Shown piece after piece: positions 41,267 to 51,909 of a stretch of DNA of 64,000 bases. Position 1 is the first letter of the stretch, and every line of letters starts with the position of its first letter. The notes under the pieces are model-generated. The model saw only the letters and a program-made list of their open reading frames with translations, did not search any database and had not been told where the DNA came from. Origin of the DNA: JACZST01 sp964195155 (lineage in GTDB: Bacteria; Actinomycetota; Acidimicrobiia; Spongiisociales; UBA5794); NCBI GenBank assembly GCA_964195155.1, contig CAXMOP010000115.1, positions 55,580-119,579 on the forward strand, written 5' to 3'. The position numbers and the translations under genes were made by a program.

Positions 41267-41500
41267 GTCGCGAGTCGCGAGACACGAGACGCGAGCAACA
41301 ACCTCGGGACTCGCGACTCGAGAAGTCGTCAGTCGTCAGTCATCAGCCAGAACCTCCGAGTCGGCGGGCGCGTCTTCAATTCCTCGGGCTGAAGACTGTG
41401 GACTCTGAACAGTCATCAGTCAACAGTCGTCAGTCAGCCAGAAGGTGGGCGGGAAGGACAAGTGCGCCTTCGGGCTGAAGACTGTGGACTTTGGACTGTC
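41265..41500. repeat. Composite heptamer array downstream of the envelope protein gene
   Basis: The array starts inside the TGA stop with GAGTCGC units, then GAGACAC, GAGACGC and GAGCAAC, as at 12825 and 30601. It turns to GACTCGC, and from 41326 changes to GTCAGTC/ATCAGCC units with GAAGACTGTGGACT pieces facing the other way. The ABC-F gene ends at its right border. The gap holds nothing else. Confidence 0.85.
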
Positions 41501-41507
41501 TCGTTGG

Positions 41508-43106
<1,599 letters not shown>

Positions 43107-43137
43107 GAGAAGTGGCAGGCTAGGGCTTGCGGGCAGG

Positions 43138-43248
43138 GAGTCCTCAGTCCCGGGAGTCTTCAGTCCTGGGAGTCCTCAGTCTTCAGTCTTCAGCCAGACC
43201 CAACTTCTTCCTGCTGTCGACTGTCGACTGATGGCTGATGACTTCCTA
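43138..43248. repeat. AGTC heptamer array between the ABC-F gene and the GGDEF-EAL gene
   Basis: Units such as GTCCTCA, GTCTTCA and CAGTCGA repeat at about 7-bp spacing, first as CAGTCTT-like, then inverted as GACTGTC/GACTGAT. The GGDEF-EAL gene's TAG stop (43246-43248) touches the array. Confidence 0.8.
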
Positions 43249-45303
43249 GGCCTCCGCGGCCTGCGGGGTCTCCTGCGGACCGCGATGGCCGTGTAGCTGG
43301 TAGTGGTCGACCCAGCCAAGCACCGCGGCAGCCGGGAGCGGCTTGGCGATGAGGAATCCCTGGATGTTGTAGCATCCCAGAGCTCTGAGATCGGCGAGCT
43401 GCTTCTCGCTATCGACGCCCTCAGCAAGAACCTCCATGCCCAGAGTCTTCGCCAGGCCGATGATCGCCGACGACACCGCGATGCCGTCGGCGTCCGCGAG
43501 GCCATCCACCACGAAAGATCGGTCGATCTTCAACGTGTCGATCGGAAGGCTGGTCAGGTATCCGAGGGACGAGTAGCCGGTGCCGAAGTCGTCGAGGCTG
43601 ACGGTGACCCCGATCTCGCGCAGACGCTCGAGCGCACCCCTGGTCTCGGCAAGATCGGTCACCAAGGTTCCTTCGGTCAGCTCGACATCGAGGAAATCGG
43701 GGCTGAGCTTTGCCGCAGCCAGCGACGCCACAATCGTTTCAACGAGGTTTCCTGCCCGGAACTGCCTGGCCGAGACATTCACGGACATGCGCATCGACTG
43801 CAGGCCGCTATCGATCCACTCACGCATCTGGACACAAGCCCGATCGGCAACCCATTGTCCGAGCGGGACGACGAGATCGGTCTCCTCGGCAAGGGCGATG
43901 AACTCCCCGGTCGGCACCGGGCCGAACTCGGGGTGGTTCCAGCGGAGCAGCGCCTCGAGGCCGATGACGCGCTGCTCGCCGACGTCGACCTTCGGTTGGT
44001 ATACCAGTGACAGTTCGCCCTCGGTGTTGAGTGCCCGCCGGAGACCCTCGAGCAGCGCAAGCCGCTTGATGGTGCGCTCTTTGAGCTCGGTCGTATAGAA
44101 CTGGTAGGTGTTCCTGCCGGCGGCCTTTGCGCTGTACATGGCGATGTCTGCTCCCTTGAGCAGCTCGGCTGCGGTTTCACCGTCGAGTGGGAAGGCGGCA
44201 ATGCCGATCGACGAGGTGACACTGATATCCACGCGGCCGACCCGATACGGCTCAGCGAGGGCCTTCAATACGTTGGTGGCGACTTGCCCGGCATCCTCGA
44301 CGCGCCGGCCGCCCTCGAGGATGACGGTGAACTCGTCACCGCCGAGGCGTGCCACCGTGTCGGATTCGCGGACGGTGCCGACCAGCCGCTCGGCGACCTG
44401 GCGGAGTAGAGCGTCTCCGACTTGGTGGCCGTGGCGGTCGTTGACCTCCTTGAACCCGTCGACGTCGAGGAACATGAGGGCGACCACGCTGCCGTCGCGG
44501 CGGGCCCCGGCGACTGAGTTTTCCAAGCGGTCGGCGAACAGTGTCCGGTTGATGAGGCCGGTGAGCGGGTCGTAGCGCGCCAGGAAGTTGAGGCGCTGCT
44601 GGTCGAGCTCGCGTTCGAAGGCGTGGGCTTCCGAGCTCTCTTCCCAGCTGTCTCGGATGTTCTGCGCCGCAGGTCGGAACAGGAAGAGTGCTTCGAGGAT
44701 GAGCAGGATGACCGTCGCCGCCAGGAGGAAGTACTCGGTGTTCTGGAGGGCGGCGACCCGGTTCTCGGCGATCCGACTGTGCTCGGTGACCAGGGATTCC
44801 ATCGCGCCCGAGTACCCGGTGGCGGCGTCGGTGACCGCGGCCACCTGGAGCCCGCTTGGTGTGTCGCCTGATTCGATGGTTGCGATAACGTCGTTCGTCG
44901 CCTCGACCAGGATGCCGAGGGCCGTCGTGGCGGTCTCGAGCTCGGAGAACTCTTCCATTGCTGGAAGCCCCAGTGTGTTGTTGCCGACGACGAAGGCGGT
45001 ATGCACCAGGACGATTCGGTCCAGCCGATCCTGCAAGGCGGTGGCTTGATCGGCACGGCCCCCTGAGGGGTCCTCAACGAGCCGGGCCAGTCCGGTTGAG
45101 ATCGTTGACTGTCCGAGGCCATATTCGAGGACGTTGGCGCCCTCCTGCTGCCGTCCCAGGGCACCGGCGGTGATCAGGGTGGAGAGAACCGCGAAAACGG
45201 CAATGAGCACCAGCGCCAACACATATCGGCCGGCGGGCCGATCCGGGATGTCGGACGGCGCCGTCGGCGGTCGTGGTGGCATAACAGCAGCGTCTTCAGC
45301 CAT
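43246..45303 (-). CDS. Membrane-bound GGDEF-EAL protein (cyclic-di-GMP turnover)
   Basis: The 685-residue protein has a transmembrane helix near residues 28-48, an extracytoplasmic helical region (about 50-205), a second helix near 208-225, a GGDEF domain with intact RLGGDEF, and an EAL domain with GLEALLRW and the 'DDFGTGYSSLGYL' and 'KIDRSFV' motifs. Both catalytic motifs are intact, so synthesis and hydrolysis are both possible. The periplasmic region resembles small-ligand sensor bundles. GAGGA precedes the ATG by three bases. Confidence 0.9.
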   Translation of the reverse strand: MAEDAAVMPPRPPTAPSDIPDRPAGRYVLALVLIAVFAVLSTLITAGALGRQQEGANVLEYGLGQSTISTGLARLVEDPSGGRADQATALQDRLDRIVLVHTAFVVGNNTLGLPAMEEFSELETATTALGILVEATNDVIATIESGDTPSGLQVAAVTDAATGYSGAMESLVTEHSRIAENRVAALQNTEYFLLAATVILLILEALFLFRPAAQNIRDSWEESSEAHAFERELDQQRLNFLARYDPLTGLINRTLFADRLENSVAGARRDGSVVALMFLDVDGFKEVNDRHGHQVGDALLRQVAERLVGTVRESDTVARLGGDEFTVILEGGRRVEDAGQVATNVLKALAEPYRVGRVDISVTSSIGIAAFPLDGETAAELLKGADIAMYSAKAAGRNTYQFYTTELKERTIKRLALLEGLRRALNTEGELSLVYQPKVDVGEQRVIGLEALLRWNHPEFGPVPTGEFIALAEETDLVVPLGQWVADRACVQMREWIDSGLQSMRMSVNVSARQFRAGNLVETIVASLAAAKLSPDFLDVELTEGTLVTDLAETRGALERLREIGVTVSLDDFGTGYSSLGYLTSLPIDTLKIDRSFVVDGLADADGIAVSSAIIGLAKTLGMEVLAEGVDSEKQLADLRALGCYNIQGFLIAKPLPAAAVLGWVDHYQLHGHRGPQETPQAAEA

Positions 45304-45402
45304 AGTTCCTCGGCGTGGTATAACTGCTATCGGCACGATACCGGCCCAATTGAGTACTCGCCTACAATCGGGCCGAGACAACAACGGCACAGGGGAGCAG
45401 CG

Positions 45403-45741
45403 ATGGACTCGTTCTGGGACTCGTTTTGGACGCTGCTGATCTTCATCCCCCTGCTCTTACTCTGGGTCTTCGCGCTGGTCGATTTGTTCAGGAATCCGGA
45501 CTTGTCGGGTCTGACCAAGGCGTTGTGGGCGATCGCCATTGTGCTGCTACCCGTCATCGGCATGCTGGTCTACTTCGTCGTCGCGTATCCGTCAGGGTCT
45601 GACACCGCCACACCGCCCACCGACCTTGCCGATCAGCTGACCAGGCTGGCGGAGTTGAAAGAGCAGGGCGTGTTGACCGACGACGAGTTCCAGCGGGAGA
45701 AGGACAAGCTCCTTGGCGTCACTGCCGCACCGGCCGCGTAG
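45403..45741 (+). CDS. Small membrane protein with PLDc_N and SHOCT domains
   Basis: The 112-residue protein has two predicted helices forming a phospholipase-D-nuclease N-terminal domain ('LLLWVFALVDLFRNPDLSG' and 'ALWAIAIVLLPVIGMLVYFVV'), and a C-terminal SHOCT helix pair ('LKEQGVLTDDEFQREKDKLL'). SHOCT motifs mediate oligomerisation. No enzyme part is present. It is followed five bases later by a paralogous gene and may assemble with it. Confidence 0.8.
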   Translation: MDSFWDSFWTLLIFIPLLLLWVFALVDLFRNPDLSGLTKALWAIAIVLLPVIGMLVYFVVAYPSGSDTATPPTDLADQLTRLAELKEQGVLTDDEFQREKDKLLGVTAAPAA

Positions 45742-45746
45742 CCATC

Positions 45747-46079
45747 GTGGATGAGGGAATCGCCTGGCTGATCGTGGTGGTGATTCCGTTGATCGTGATC
45801 GTCGCGGTGGCGTTGTTCCACGTGGTCGCCCGGCGGCCCGACCTCGGAGTGCCCGCAAAAGCCGGCTGGATCGCTGCGATCCTCTTCCTCCCGTACATCG
45901 GGGTGCTGCTCTATGCGCTCTTCCGTCCCCCGGGTGTGGCACCGGGAAAGGAGACGGCGAACGTTGCCGTCACTGCGACGACGATGAGCCGGTTACGGGG
46001 ACTCGTCGACGAACACGCTTCCGGTGACCTGATCGACGACGACTTCGCCTCACAGAAGGCGGAGCTGTTCGGCCTGTAG
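45747..46079 (+). CDS. Small membrane protein, PLDc_N/SHOCT paralogue of the preceding gene
   Basis: The 110-residue product starts at a GTG and has the same layout as its neighbour: two helices with 'RRPDLGVPAKAGWIAAILFLPYIGVLLYALF', taken as two parts, and a SHOCT-like tail 'ASGDLIDDDFASQKAELFGL'. Sequence identity is moderate, so the pair is an old tandem duplication. The tRNA-Leu gene follows 61 bases later. Confidence 0.75.
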   Translation: MDEGIAWLIVVVIPLIVIVAVALFHVVARRPDLGVPAKAGWIAAILFLPYIGVLLYALFRPPGVAPGKETANVAVTATTMSRLRGLVDEHASGDLIDDDFASQKAELFGL

Positions 46080-46140
46080 GAGCCGCAGGTCGCACGGCGC
46101 AAGCAGGACCAATGCTTGGCCTGGCTACGCTCCGACGAAG

Positions 46141-46224
46141 GCCCGGGTGGCGAAATCGGTAGACGCTGCGGTCTTAAACACCGCTGCCCCTCGGGGCGTG
46201 GGGGTTCGAGTCCCTCCCCGGGCA
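46141..46224 (+). tRNA. tRNA-Leu (anticodon TAA)
   Basis: The 84-base gene has a 7-bp acceptor stem GCCCGGG/CCCGGGC with discriminator A, a 5-bp anticodon stem GCGGT/ACCGC with loop CTTAAAC (anticodon TAA, reading UUA), a long variable arm, and the T-loop TTCGAGT. The CCA end is not encoded. The extra arm and anticodon agree on leucine. Confidence 0.95.
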
Positions 46225-46326
46225 CGAGACTTGAGAGCGGGGTCTCGTGACCCTCCAACGGCAGAACGTGGGTTCGAGCCGAACGGTAGGCTTGACGGCC
46301 CTGGCGCAGATCCTGGAGGCTCGGTT

Positions 46327-48384
46327 GTGAAAGTGTTCCCCCCGGAGAAGATCCGCAACGTCGCCCTGGTCGGGCACGCCGGATCCGGCAAGACGACCCT
46401 CGCGGAGGCGCTGCTGTTTCGGGCAGGGACCGTCAAGCGCCTCGGGACCGTGCAGGAGGGAAGCACCGTCACCGATTTCGATCCCGAGGAACACGACCGC
46501 GACATGTCACTCGCCCTCGCCATGGCGCCATTCGAATGGCAGGGCCACAAGATCAACCTCATCGACACCCCGGGGTACGCCGACTTCGTCGGCGATGTTC
46601 ACGCCGCATTGCGTGTCGCCGATCTGGCAGTGTTGGTGATCGACGCCGCCGAGGGCGTCGAGGTGCAGACCGAATACGCCTGGGAAGTGGCCTCGAACCT
46701 CAGCCTGCCCAGGATGATCTTCATCAACAAGCTCGATAAAGAACGGGCATCCTTCGAACGCACCCTCGCCCAGCTGCGCGACCGGTTCGGTGCCGGAATC
46801 GCCCCCATTGAGTTGCCGATCGGGGAGCACGCTGACTTTCACGGTATCGCCGACCTGTTCCGTGATAAGGCCTACATCTACGACTCCGGGGTAGCCCAGG
46901 AAGTCGACATTCCCGCGGAAATGGCCGACCGGGAACACGAGATCCACGACAATCTGGTTGAAGGCATCGTCGTCGCCGACGACGACATCCTGGAGGCCTA
47001 CCTCGAGGGGACCGTGCCATCGGTCGACGAGTTGGAGAAGACGATGGCCGCCGGCATCGCCGATGCCACAGTGTTTCCGGTCGTTGCCGGCTCTGCGATC
47101 GGTCCCATCGCCGTGGACCGCCTCGCCGACTTCATCGTCGAGCTGGGGCCTGCGCCAACCGATCGGCCACCGATCATGATCGAGGTGGGCGACGAGATCA
47201 TTGAGATCGAATCCGATCCCGCGGCCGACCCGCTGGTGTTCGTGTTCAAGACCATCGCAGACCCGTACGTCGGCCAGATCTCTTTGATGCGGGTGCGCTC
47301 CGGGACTCTGAGGCCTGACCTCACGATCACCAACACCCGCTCGGGGGCCGACGAGAAGCTGGCGAAGCTGGCGACGATGACCGGCAAGGAGACCGAACTG
47401 GTCGACTCGGCGCCCGCGGGCGACATCATTGCGGTGGCCAAACTGACCGACACCGCTACGGGGGACACCCTCGCACCGAGGAACAAGCCGGTGCGCTTGC
47501 CCACGCTCGAGCGGCCGAGCCCGGTGCTTGCCACCGCCTTGATCGCCAGGACCCAGGCGGATGATGACAAGCTGGCGACGGCGCTACGCAGGGTGCTCGC
47601 CGAAGACCCGGCTCTTGAGCTCGAACTGAACCCCGAGACCAACCAGACGCTGCTCAAAGGGATGGGGGAAACCCATCTGATGATCACCATCGAGCGGCTG
47701 GAGCGAAAGTTTGGCGTCGGTGTCGACACCGAGCCGGTCAAGGTCCCATACCGAGAGACGATCTCACGGCCCGCACAAGCCGAGGGGCGGTACAAGAAAC
47801 AGACGGGCGGCCACGGGCAATACGGTGTCGCCCAGATCAAGCTCACTCCTACCGGCCGCGGCGAAGGTTTCGAGTTCGTCGACCAGATCAAGGGCGGTTC
47901 GATCCCCCGCCAGTTCATCCCTGCGGTCGAGAAGGGCGTTGTGGAGACGATGGCCGACGGCGGTATGCGCGGTTTCCCCATCGTCGACATCCAGGTGAGC
48001 CTGATCGACGGCAAATACCATTCGGTTGACTCGTCCGAAATGAGCTTCAAACAGGCGGGGCGGTTGGCGCTGCGCTCGGCGATGGAGCAGGCCGGTCCGA
48101 TCCTGCTGGAGCCGGTTTCCAAGATCGAGGTCACGATTCCCGCCGATTATCAAGGGGACGTCATGGGGGACCTCTCATCTCGGAGAGGTCAGCTGCAAGG
48201 CACCGAGGCGAACTCGAGCGGCCAGCAACGGATCACCGCGCTCGTGCCAACGTCGGAGATCCTCAGCTACGCCATCGATCTGCGATCGCTCACCCAGGGA
48301 TGGGGCCGCTTCGAGACGGCACACGACCACTACCAGGAAGTGCCGTCCCACATCGCCGACTCCATCTCCGCCGACAAAGACTGA
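46327..48384 (+). CDS. EF-G2-like translational GTPase
   Basis: The 685-residue protein starts at a GTG with GGAGG seven bases upstream. It has the P-loop GHAGSGKTT, the switch II motif DTPGYADF, and NKLDK, then the elongation factor G domains II to V ('GGHGQYGVAQIKLTP', 'YRETISRPAQAEGRYKK'). Switch I reads 'TDFDPEEHDRDMS' rather than the canonical EF-G form, which places it in the EF-G-like group (FusA2/EF-G2) whose role in translocation or recycling is unsettled. The longer frame to 46147 passes through the tRNA and is not used. Confidence 0.88.
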   Translation: MKVFPPEKIRNVALVGHAGSGKTTLAEALLFRAGTVKRLGTVQEGSTVTDFDPEEHDRDMSLALAMAPFEWQGHKINLIDTPGYADFVGDVHAALRVADLAVLVIDAAEGVEVQTEYAWEVASNLSLPRMIFINKLDKERASFERTLAQLRDRFGAGIAPIELPIGEHADFHGIADLFRDKAYIYDSGVAQEVDIPAEMADREHEIHDNLVEGIVVADDDILEAYLEGTVPSVDELEKTMAAGIADATVFPVVAGSAIGPIAVDRLADFIVELGPAPTDRPPIMIEVGDEIIEIESDPAADPLVFVFKTIADPYVGQISLMRVRSGTLRPDLTITNTRSGADEKLAKLATMTGKETELVDSAPAGDIIAVAKLTDTATGDTLAPRNKPVRLPTLERPSPVLATALIARTQADDDKLATALRRVLAEDPALELELNPETNQTLLKGMGETHLMITIERLERKFGVGVDTEPVKVPYRETISRPAQAEGRYKKQTGGHGQYGVAQIKLTPTGRGEGFEFVDQIKGGSIPRQFIPAVEKGVVETMADGGMRGFPIVDIQVSLIDGKYHSVDSSEMSFKQAGRLALRSAMEQAGPILLEPVSKIEVTIPADYQGDVMGDLSSRRGQLQGTEANSSGQQRITALVPTSEILSYAIDLRSLTQGWGRFETAHDHYQEVPSHIADSISADKD

Positions 48385-48434
48385 CTCTTCACCTCCGCTG
48401 AGCGGGATTGGCAACTCGTCGCCTCCCCCCACGC

Positions 48435-48696
48435 TTTGCCTCCCCCTCAGGTGGAGATGCCGAGGCGACTTCTTTGCCTCCCCCTCAGGGGGAGATGCCG
48501 AGGCGACTTCTTTGCCTCCCCCTCAGGGGGAGGTGCCGAGCGCAGCGAGGCGGAGGGGGTCAAGCCGTTGTCGCGACCACGGTTTGACCCCCCTCCCCTC
48601 CCTACGTGTCATGGTCCATAGATCGAGACAACGCTGCTGATTGATAGGGACTCGATCTATGGACCATGATCGGGACTCCCCCCTGAGGGGGGAGCA
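48435..48696. repeat. CCCTCAGGG-type intergenic element, copy 2, with an inserted hairpin
   Basis: Three CCTCCCCCTCAGGGGGAG-like palindromes stand in tandem, followed by the linker TGCCGAGCGCAGCGAGGCGG and the near-palindromic core centred on TCGCGA. The element ends with CCCCCCTGAGGGGGG. Compared with the copy at 55373, about 80 bp containing a 19-bp inverted repeat replaces a short CGCCTGCGGC segment. The whole gap between the EF-G2-like gene and ppx is 386 bp, and no gene is seen in it. Confidence 0.85.
48609..48669. repeat. 19-bp perfect inverted repeat with 23-base loop
   Basis: Bases 48609-48627 (TCATGGTCCATAGATCGAG) and 48651-48669 are exact reverse complements. The loop contains no repeat. 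It lies nested in the CCCTCAGGG element. It could be a terminator-like hairpin, a protein binding site or the remains of a small inserted element. Confidence 0.9.
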
Positions 48697-48770
48697 AAAA
48701 GCGCCTGGTTTCGATTGGCGACCTGGCGCCCAAAGTCTGGGCAGATCCACAGAACGTTCACGATGCGAGG

Positions 48771-49649
48771 CTACGACACCGAAAGAGCGATCCCGTCGAG
48801 CAGGTCGTATTCGCTGACCATCACCTGGTCGAGGCCGACCGCTGCCATTGCGCGTTCGACGACGACCACTCCGCCGAGGATCACGGGCGCCCGAGCCGGA
48901 TCGATGCCGGTCAGCGCGGCCGTCTCGGCAACAGTGAGCCGGGCGAGCCGCGTCACCAGCTGTCTGGCGTCCTCCCCACTCAACATCTCGCCCTGCGCCG
49001 AGGTGCCATGCGGTACCCGCAGGCTCAGCGTCGCCAGGGTGGTGAACGTCCCGCCGACACCGACCGCGGTGCTGATCGGACCCGGCGGCTGCACGTCCTC
49101 GAAGGCCCGATCTGCCTCTTTTCGGGCGAGCGGAAGGTCGTCGAATGCCGGTCGGAGGGGCAACGAGCGCTCGGTCAACCGGACCGAGCCCATGTCGACG
49201 CTAACCAGGTATTCGGGCTCGTTGCTCCCATATACGAACTCGGTCGATCCCCCACCAACGTCGATCGCCAGAAGCGGGCCCTTGCCCGTATCGCCTCGCA
49301 TGCTGCCGTGGAAGGACAACGCAGCTTCCTCTTCTCCGGTGATGATCTCGGGGCGCACCCCGAGCATGCGCTCGGCGGCATCGAGGAACGCCTCACCATC
49401 ATCGACGTCACGGGTCGCCGAGGTGGCAACGACCCGCACCGCCGTAGCGCCGTGGCGGTCGATGGCGTCCCGATAATCGCGGAGCACGCCCAGCGAGTGC
49501 GCCACCGAGTCGGCGCGGAACGCCTGGGTCCGGTCCACGCCCCTTCCCAGCCCGGTCACCACGTAGCGACGCTCCAGATCTCTGCCGTCGTCATCGAGCA
49601 CCAGCAATCGCACGGTGTTCGTGCCGATGTCGACCGCTGCGACGGTCAT
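48771..49649 (-). CDS. ppx: Ppx/GppA-family phosphatase (exopolyphosphatase-like)
   Basis: The 292-residue protein has the ASKHA-fold motifs DIGTNTVRLLV, 'VVATSATRDVDDGEAFL', and 'DVGGGSTEFVYG', as in exopolyphosphatases and pppGpp phosphatases. At this length only the two catalytic domains are present, as in mycobacterial Ppx proteins. The ATG overlaps the DUF501 stop (ATGA). The eno-ftsB-DUF501-ppx order is the one of M. tuberculosis Rv1023-Rv1026. Whether it uses polyphosphate or (p)ppGpp is not shown. Confidence 0.88.
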   Translation of the reverse strand: MTVAAVDIGTNTVRLLVLDDDGRDLERRYVVTGLGRGVDRTQAFRADSVAHSLGVLRDYRDAIDRHGATAVRVVATSATRDVDDGEAFLDAAERMLGVRPEIITGEEEAALSFHGSMRGDTGKGPLLAIDVGGGSTEFVYGSNEPEYLVSVDMGSVRLTERSLPLRPAFDDLPLARKEADRAFEDVQPPGPISTAVGVGGTFTTLATLSLRVPHGTSAQGEMLSGEDARQLVTRLARLTVAETAALTGIDPARAPVILGGVVVVERAMAAVGLDQVMVSEYDLLDGIALSVS

Positions 49650-50161
49650 CGGCCGGGCTCCGTCCAGGCCGGGTTGCGCTCGGCGTTGACCACGCACCGC
49701 TCGATGCAGTTCAGCGGCTCGACGTCGGGCGCGACCCATGCCCCGATCGGGTTGTCGTTGCCGGCGCGGTAGTCCGCGTAGTGGCCGTGCAGACACTTGA
49801 CCCCACCCTGCGAGCCTCCGACGCCGCCCGTGGGTCGGGGACCAGTGTGATCCTGCGGGATGTGTGCGTCGCGGTCGGCGGCGTAGCGCTCCGCAGCCGC
49901 TTCATGCGCGGCGGCGAACACGATATCTCCCTCGATCATCGTCTCGGCCTGCCGGACCCCGCCGTCGGCCTCCATCCTGCCGATGCGCTTGACCGCCAAC
50001 GGGCAGGTCAACCAATAGGAGGTCGGGAACGGTGTTCCGTCATCGAGAAGCGGCGGTACGCCGATCACCACGGGCAATCCGAGGTGACAGCGGCTCAGGA
50101 CCTCGACCGGCGAGCGGGGTGGCCGATCGATTTGTGCTTCAACGACCCGAAGGTCATCCAT
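49646..50161 (-). CDS. DUF501-family protein
   Basis: The 171-residue protein matches DUF501, with 'YWLTCPLAVKRIGRMEADGGV', 'GVGGSQGGVKCLHGHYADYRAG' and paired cysteines and histidines ('CLHGHYADY', 'NCIERCVV') that may bind a metal. Function is unknown, but the gene almost always sits between ftsB and ppx in actinobacteria. It overlaps ftsB by eight bases and ppx by four, so the cluster is translationally coupled. Confidence 0.88.
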   Translation of the reverse strand: MDDLRVVEAQIDRPPRSPVEVLSRCHLGLPVVIGVPPLLDDGTPFPTSYWLTCPLAVKRIGRMEADGGVRQAETMIEGDIVFAAAHEAAAERYAADRDAHIPQDHTGPRPTGGVGGSQGGVKCLHGHYADYRAGNDNPIGAWVAPDVEPLNCIERCVVNAERNPAWTEPGR

Positions 50162-50579
50162 CGCGCCGCAGGTCGTTTCCGGTGACCCAGTCCCACAGTC
50201 GTCCCCACCAGGGCAGGTTGTCCTCGTCGACAACAGCGATTTCGGGATTAGCCGCGGTGTCGGACTCCGGTGGGCTGATCACGACATATCCCGTCTCACC
50301 GGGCCTCACCAGGCCGTATTGATCGCGGGCCACCCGCTCGATCTCCTCGTCGGTGTAGAGCGCGGCGATGTCCTCCTCCAACTCAAGGTTCTCCTGCTCG
50401 AGGGCGGCGAGCTGCTGCCGGCTTTCCTCCACGGCTCTGCGCTGCTCGATGAGCTGGCGGAACGGGAACACCCCGGAAACCGTAAGGGCCAGAGCGCTGA
50501 GCAGCACCACTGCGAGCACCCAGCCCCAGCGACTACCCCGAGGCGCCCTCGCTGTCTCGCGTTCGAGTGTCTCGGTCAT
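50154..50579 (-). CDS. ftsB: FtsB/DivIC-type septum formation initiator
   Basis: The 141-residue protein has one membrane helix (about residues 20-42), a leucine-rich coiled coil ('QLIEQRRAVEESRQQLAALE', residues 48-80), and the conserved segment 'ARDQYGLVRPGETGYVV'. FtsB-like proteins bridge divisome components in the membrane. The ATG overlaps the eno stop (ATGA). A tail after residue 110 ('WWGRLWDWVTG') is less conserved. Confidence 0.88.
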   Translation of the reverse strand: MTETLERETARAPRGSRWGWVLAVVLLSALALTVSGVFPFRQLIEQRRAVEESRQQLAALEQENLELEEDIAALYTDEEIERVARDQYGLVRPGETGYVVISPPESDTAANPEIAVVDEDNLPWWGRLWDWVTGNDLRRDG

Positions 50580-51850
50580 CGGCTCGCCGCAATGGTCCGC
50601 CACCCGGCAAAACGGGCGTCTGCGCCGAGGTCGTCCTCGATCCGCAGCAGCTCGTTGTACTTGGCAGTGCGCTCGGCACGTGCCGGGGCCCCGGTCTTGA
50701 TCTGACCCGCGTTGGTTGCCACAGCCAGGTGGGCAATGAACGGATCCTCGGTGTCACCCGAGCGGTGGCTGATCATCCTGCCGTAGCCGTTTGCGGAGGC
50801 AGTGCTCATCGTGTGCATGGTTTCGGAAAGCGTGCCAATCTGATTCGGCTTGATGAGGATCGCGTTCGCCACATCATCATCGATCGCCCGCTCGAGCAGC
50901 GCTTCGTCGGTCACGAGCAGATCGTCCCCGACGAGTTGGATTCGCTCGCCGAGCCGCTTGGTGAGCAGCGCCCAACCTTGCCAATCCGCCTCGTCCAGGC
51001 CGTCCTCGATCGACACGATCGGATACTCATCGACCAGGCCGGCGAGGTGATCGATCACCTGCTCGGTCGACATCGCGGAGCCGGACATCGTGTAGCGGCC
51101 ATCGTCATACAGCTCGGAAGCAGCGACATCGAGGGCGAGGGCGATCTGGCTGCCGGTCTTGTAACCAGCGGCTTCGATCGCCTCGATGATCACATCGAGC
51201 ACGGCCCGATCGTCGGGAAGATCCGGAGCGAACCCGCCCTCCGCTCCGACGTTCGTCGTCAGTCCTCTGGCCGCCAGCACCCCCTCGAGCGCGTGGTAGA
51301 CCTCAACACCGGCCCGGAGCGCCTCACGGTATGAGGGGAGCCCGCCCGGCACCAGCATGAACTCCTGGATATCGACGGAGTTGGCGGCGTGGACGCCGCC
51401 GTTGAGCACGTTGAGGCACGGCACCGGCAGCATCCGGCCCTCGATTCCCCCGAGGTAGCGGTACAGCGGCAGCGACACGGACGCGGCCGCCGCCCGCGCG
51501 GTGGCAAGAGACACCGCCAGAATGGCGTTGGCCCCGAGCACCGCCTTATTTGGGGTCCCGTCGAGATCGATCATTACCTGGTCGACGTATTCCTGCCTGG
51601 TCGCCTCTACCCCGTAGAGCGACTTGGCGATGCGATCGTTGATATTGTCCACTGCGGTCAGGACGCCCTTGCCGCCGTAGCGGTCGTCGTCATCTCGTAG
51701 TTCGACCGCCTCGAGGGCGCCGGTCGACGCACCGGACGGCACCATGGCCCAGCCCATCGATCCGTCGCCGAGCACCACCTCGGCCTCGACGGTCGGGTTG
51801 CCGCGCGAGTCAAGGATTTCGCGACCAGTAATGGTCTCGATATGCGCCAC
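50576..51850 (-). CDS. eno: Enolase
   Basis: Enolase converts 2-phosphoglycerate to phosphoenolpyruvate. The 424-residue product has 'REILDSRGNPTVEAEVVL', 'PSGASTG', 'NVGAEGGFAPDLP', 'SIEDGLDEADW', 'LVGDDLLVT', 'ILIKPNQIGTLSET' and 'HRSGDTEDPFIAHLAV', so all catalytic segments are intact. A GGAGG sits just before the GTG at 51850; an ATG five codons upstream (51865) would put the ribosome-binding site inside the gene. It begins the eno-ftsB-DUF501-ppx operon. Confidence 0.96.
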   Translation of the reverse strand: MAHIETITGREILDSRGNPTVEAEVVLGDGSMGWAMVPSGASTGALEAVELRDDDDRYGGKGVLTAVDNINDRIAKSLYGVEATRQEYVDQVMIDLDGTPNKAVLGANAILAVSLATARAAAASVSLPLYRYLGGIEGRMLPVPCLNVLNGGVHAANSVDIQEFMLVPGGLPSYREALRAGVEVYHALEGVLAARGLTTNVGAEGGFAPDLPDDRAVLDVIIEAIEAAGYKTGSQIALALDVAASELYDDGRYTMSGSAMSTEQVIDHLAGLVDEYPIVSIEDGLDEADWQGWALLTKRLGERIQLVGDDLLVTDEALLERAIDDDVANAILIKPNQIGTLSETMHTMSTASANGYGRMISHRSGDTEDPFIAHLAVATNAGQIKTGAPARAERTAKYNELLRIEDDLGADARFAGWRTIAASR

Positions 51851-51909
51851 CACACCTCCGTTCACCGATGATCGTAGACCGGCAGCGAGTTTCGGAGGGT
51901 AAAGGTTGA

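Noticed and set aside
46259..46300. A tRNA-like T-arm (GGGTTCGAGCC) just after tRNA-Leu
   Set aside because: No acceptor, anticodon or D-arm could be found around it; at most it is a remnant.
46147..46326. N-terminal extension of the EF-G2-like protein
   Set aside because: The frame runs through the tRNA-Leu gene; the GTG at 46327 has a good ribosome-binding site and starts at the conserved region.
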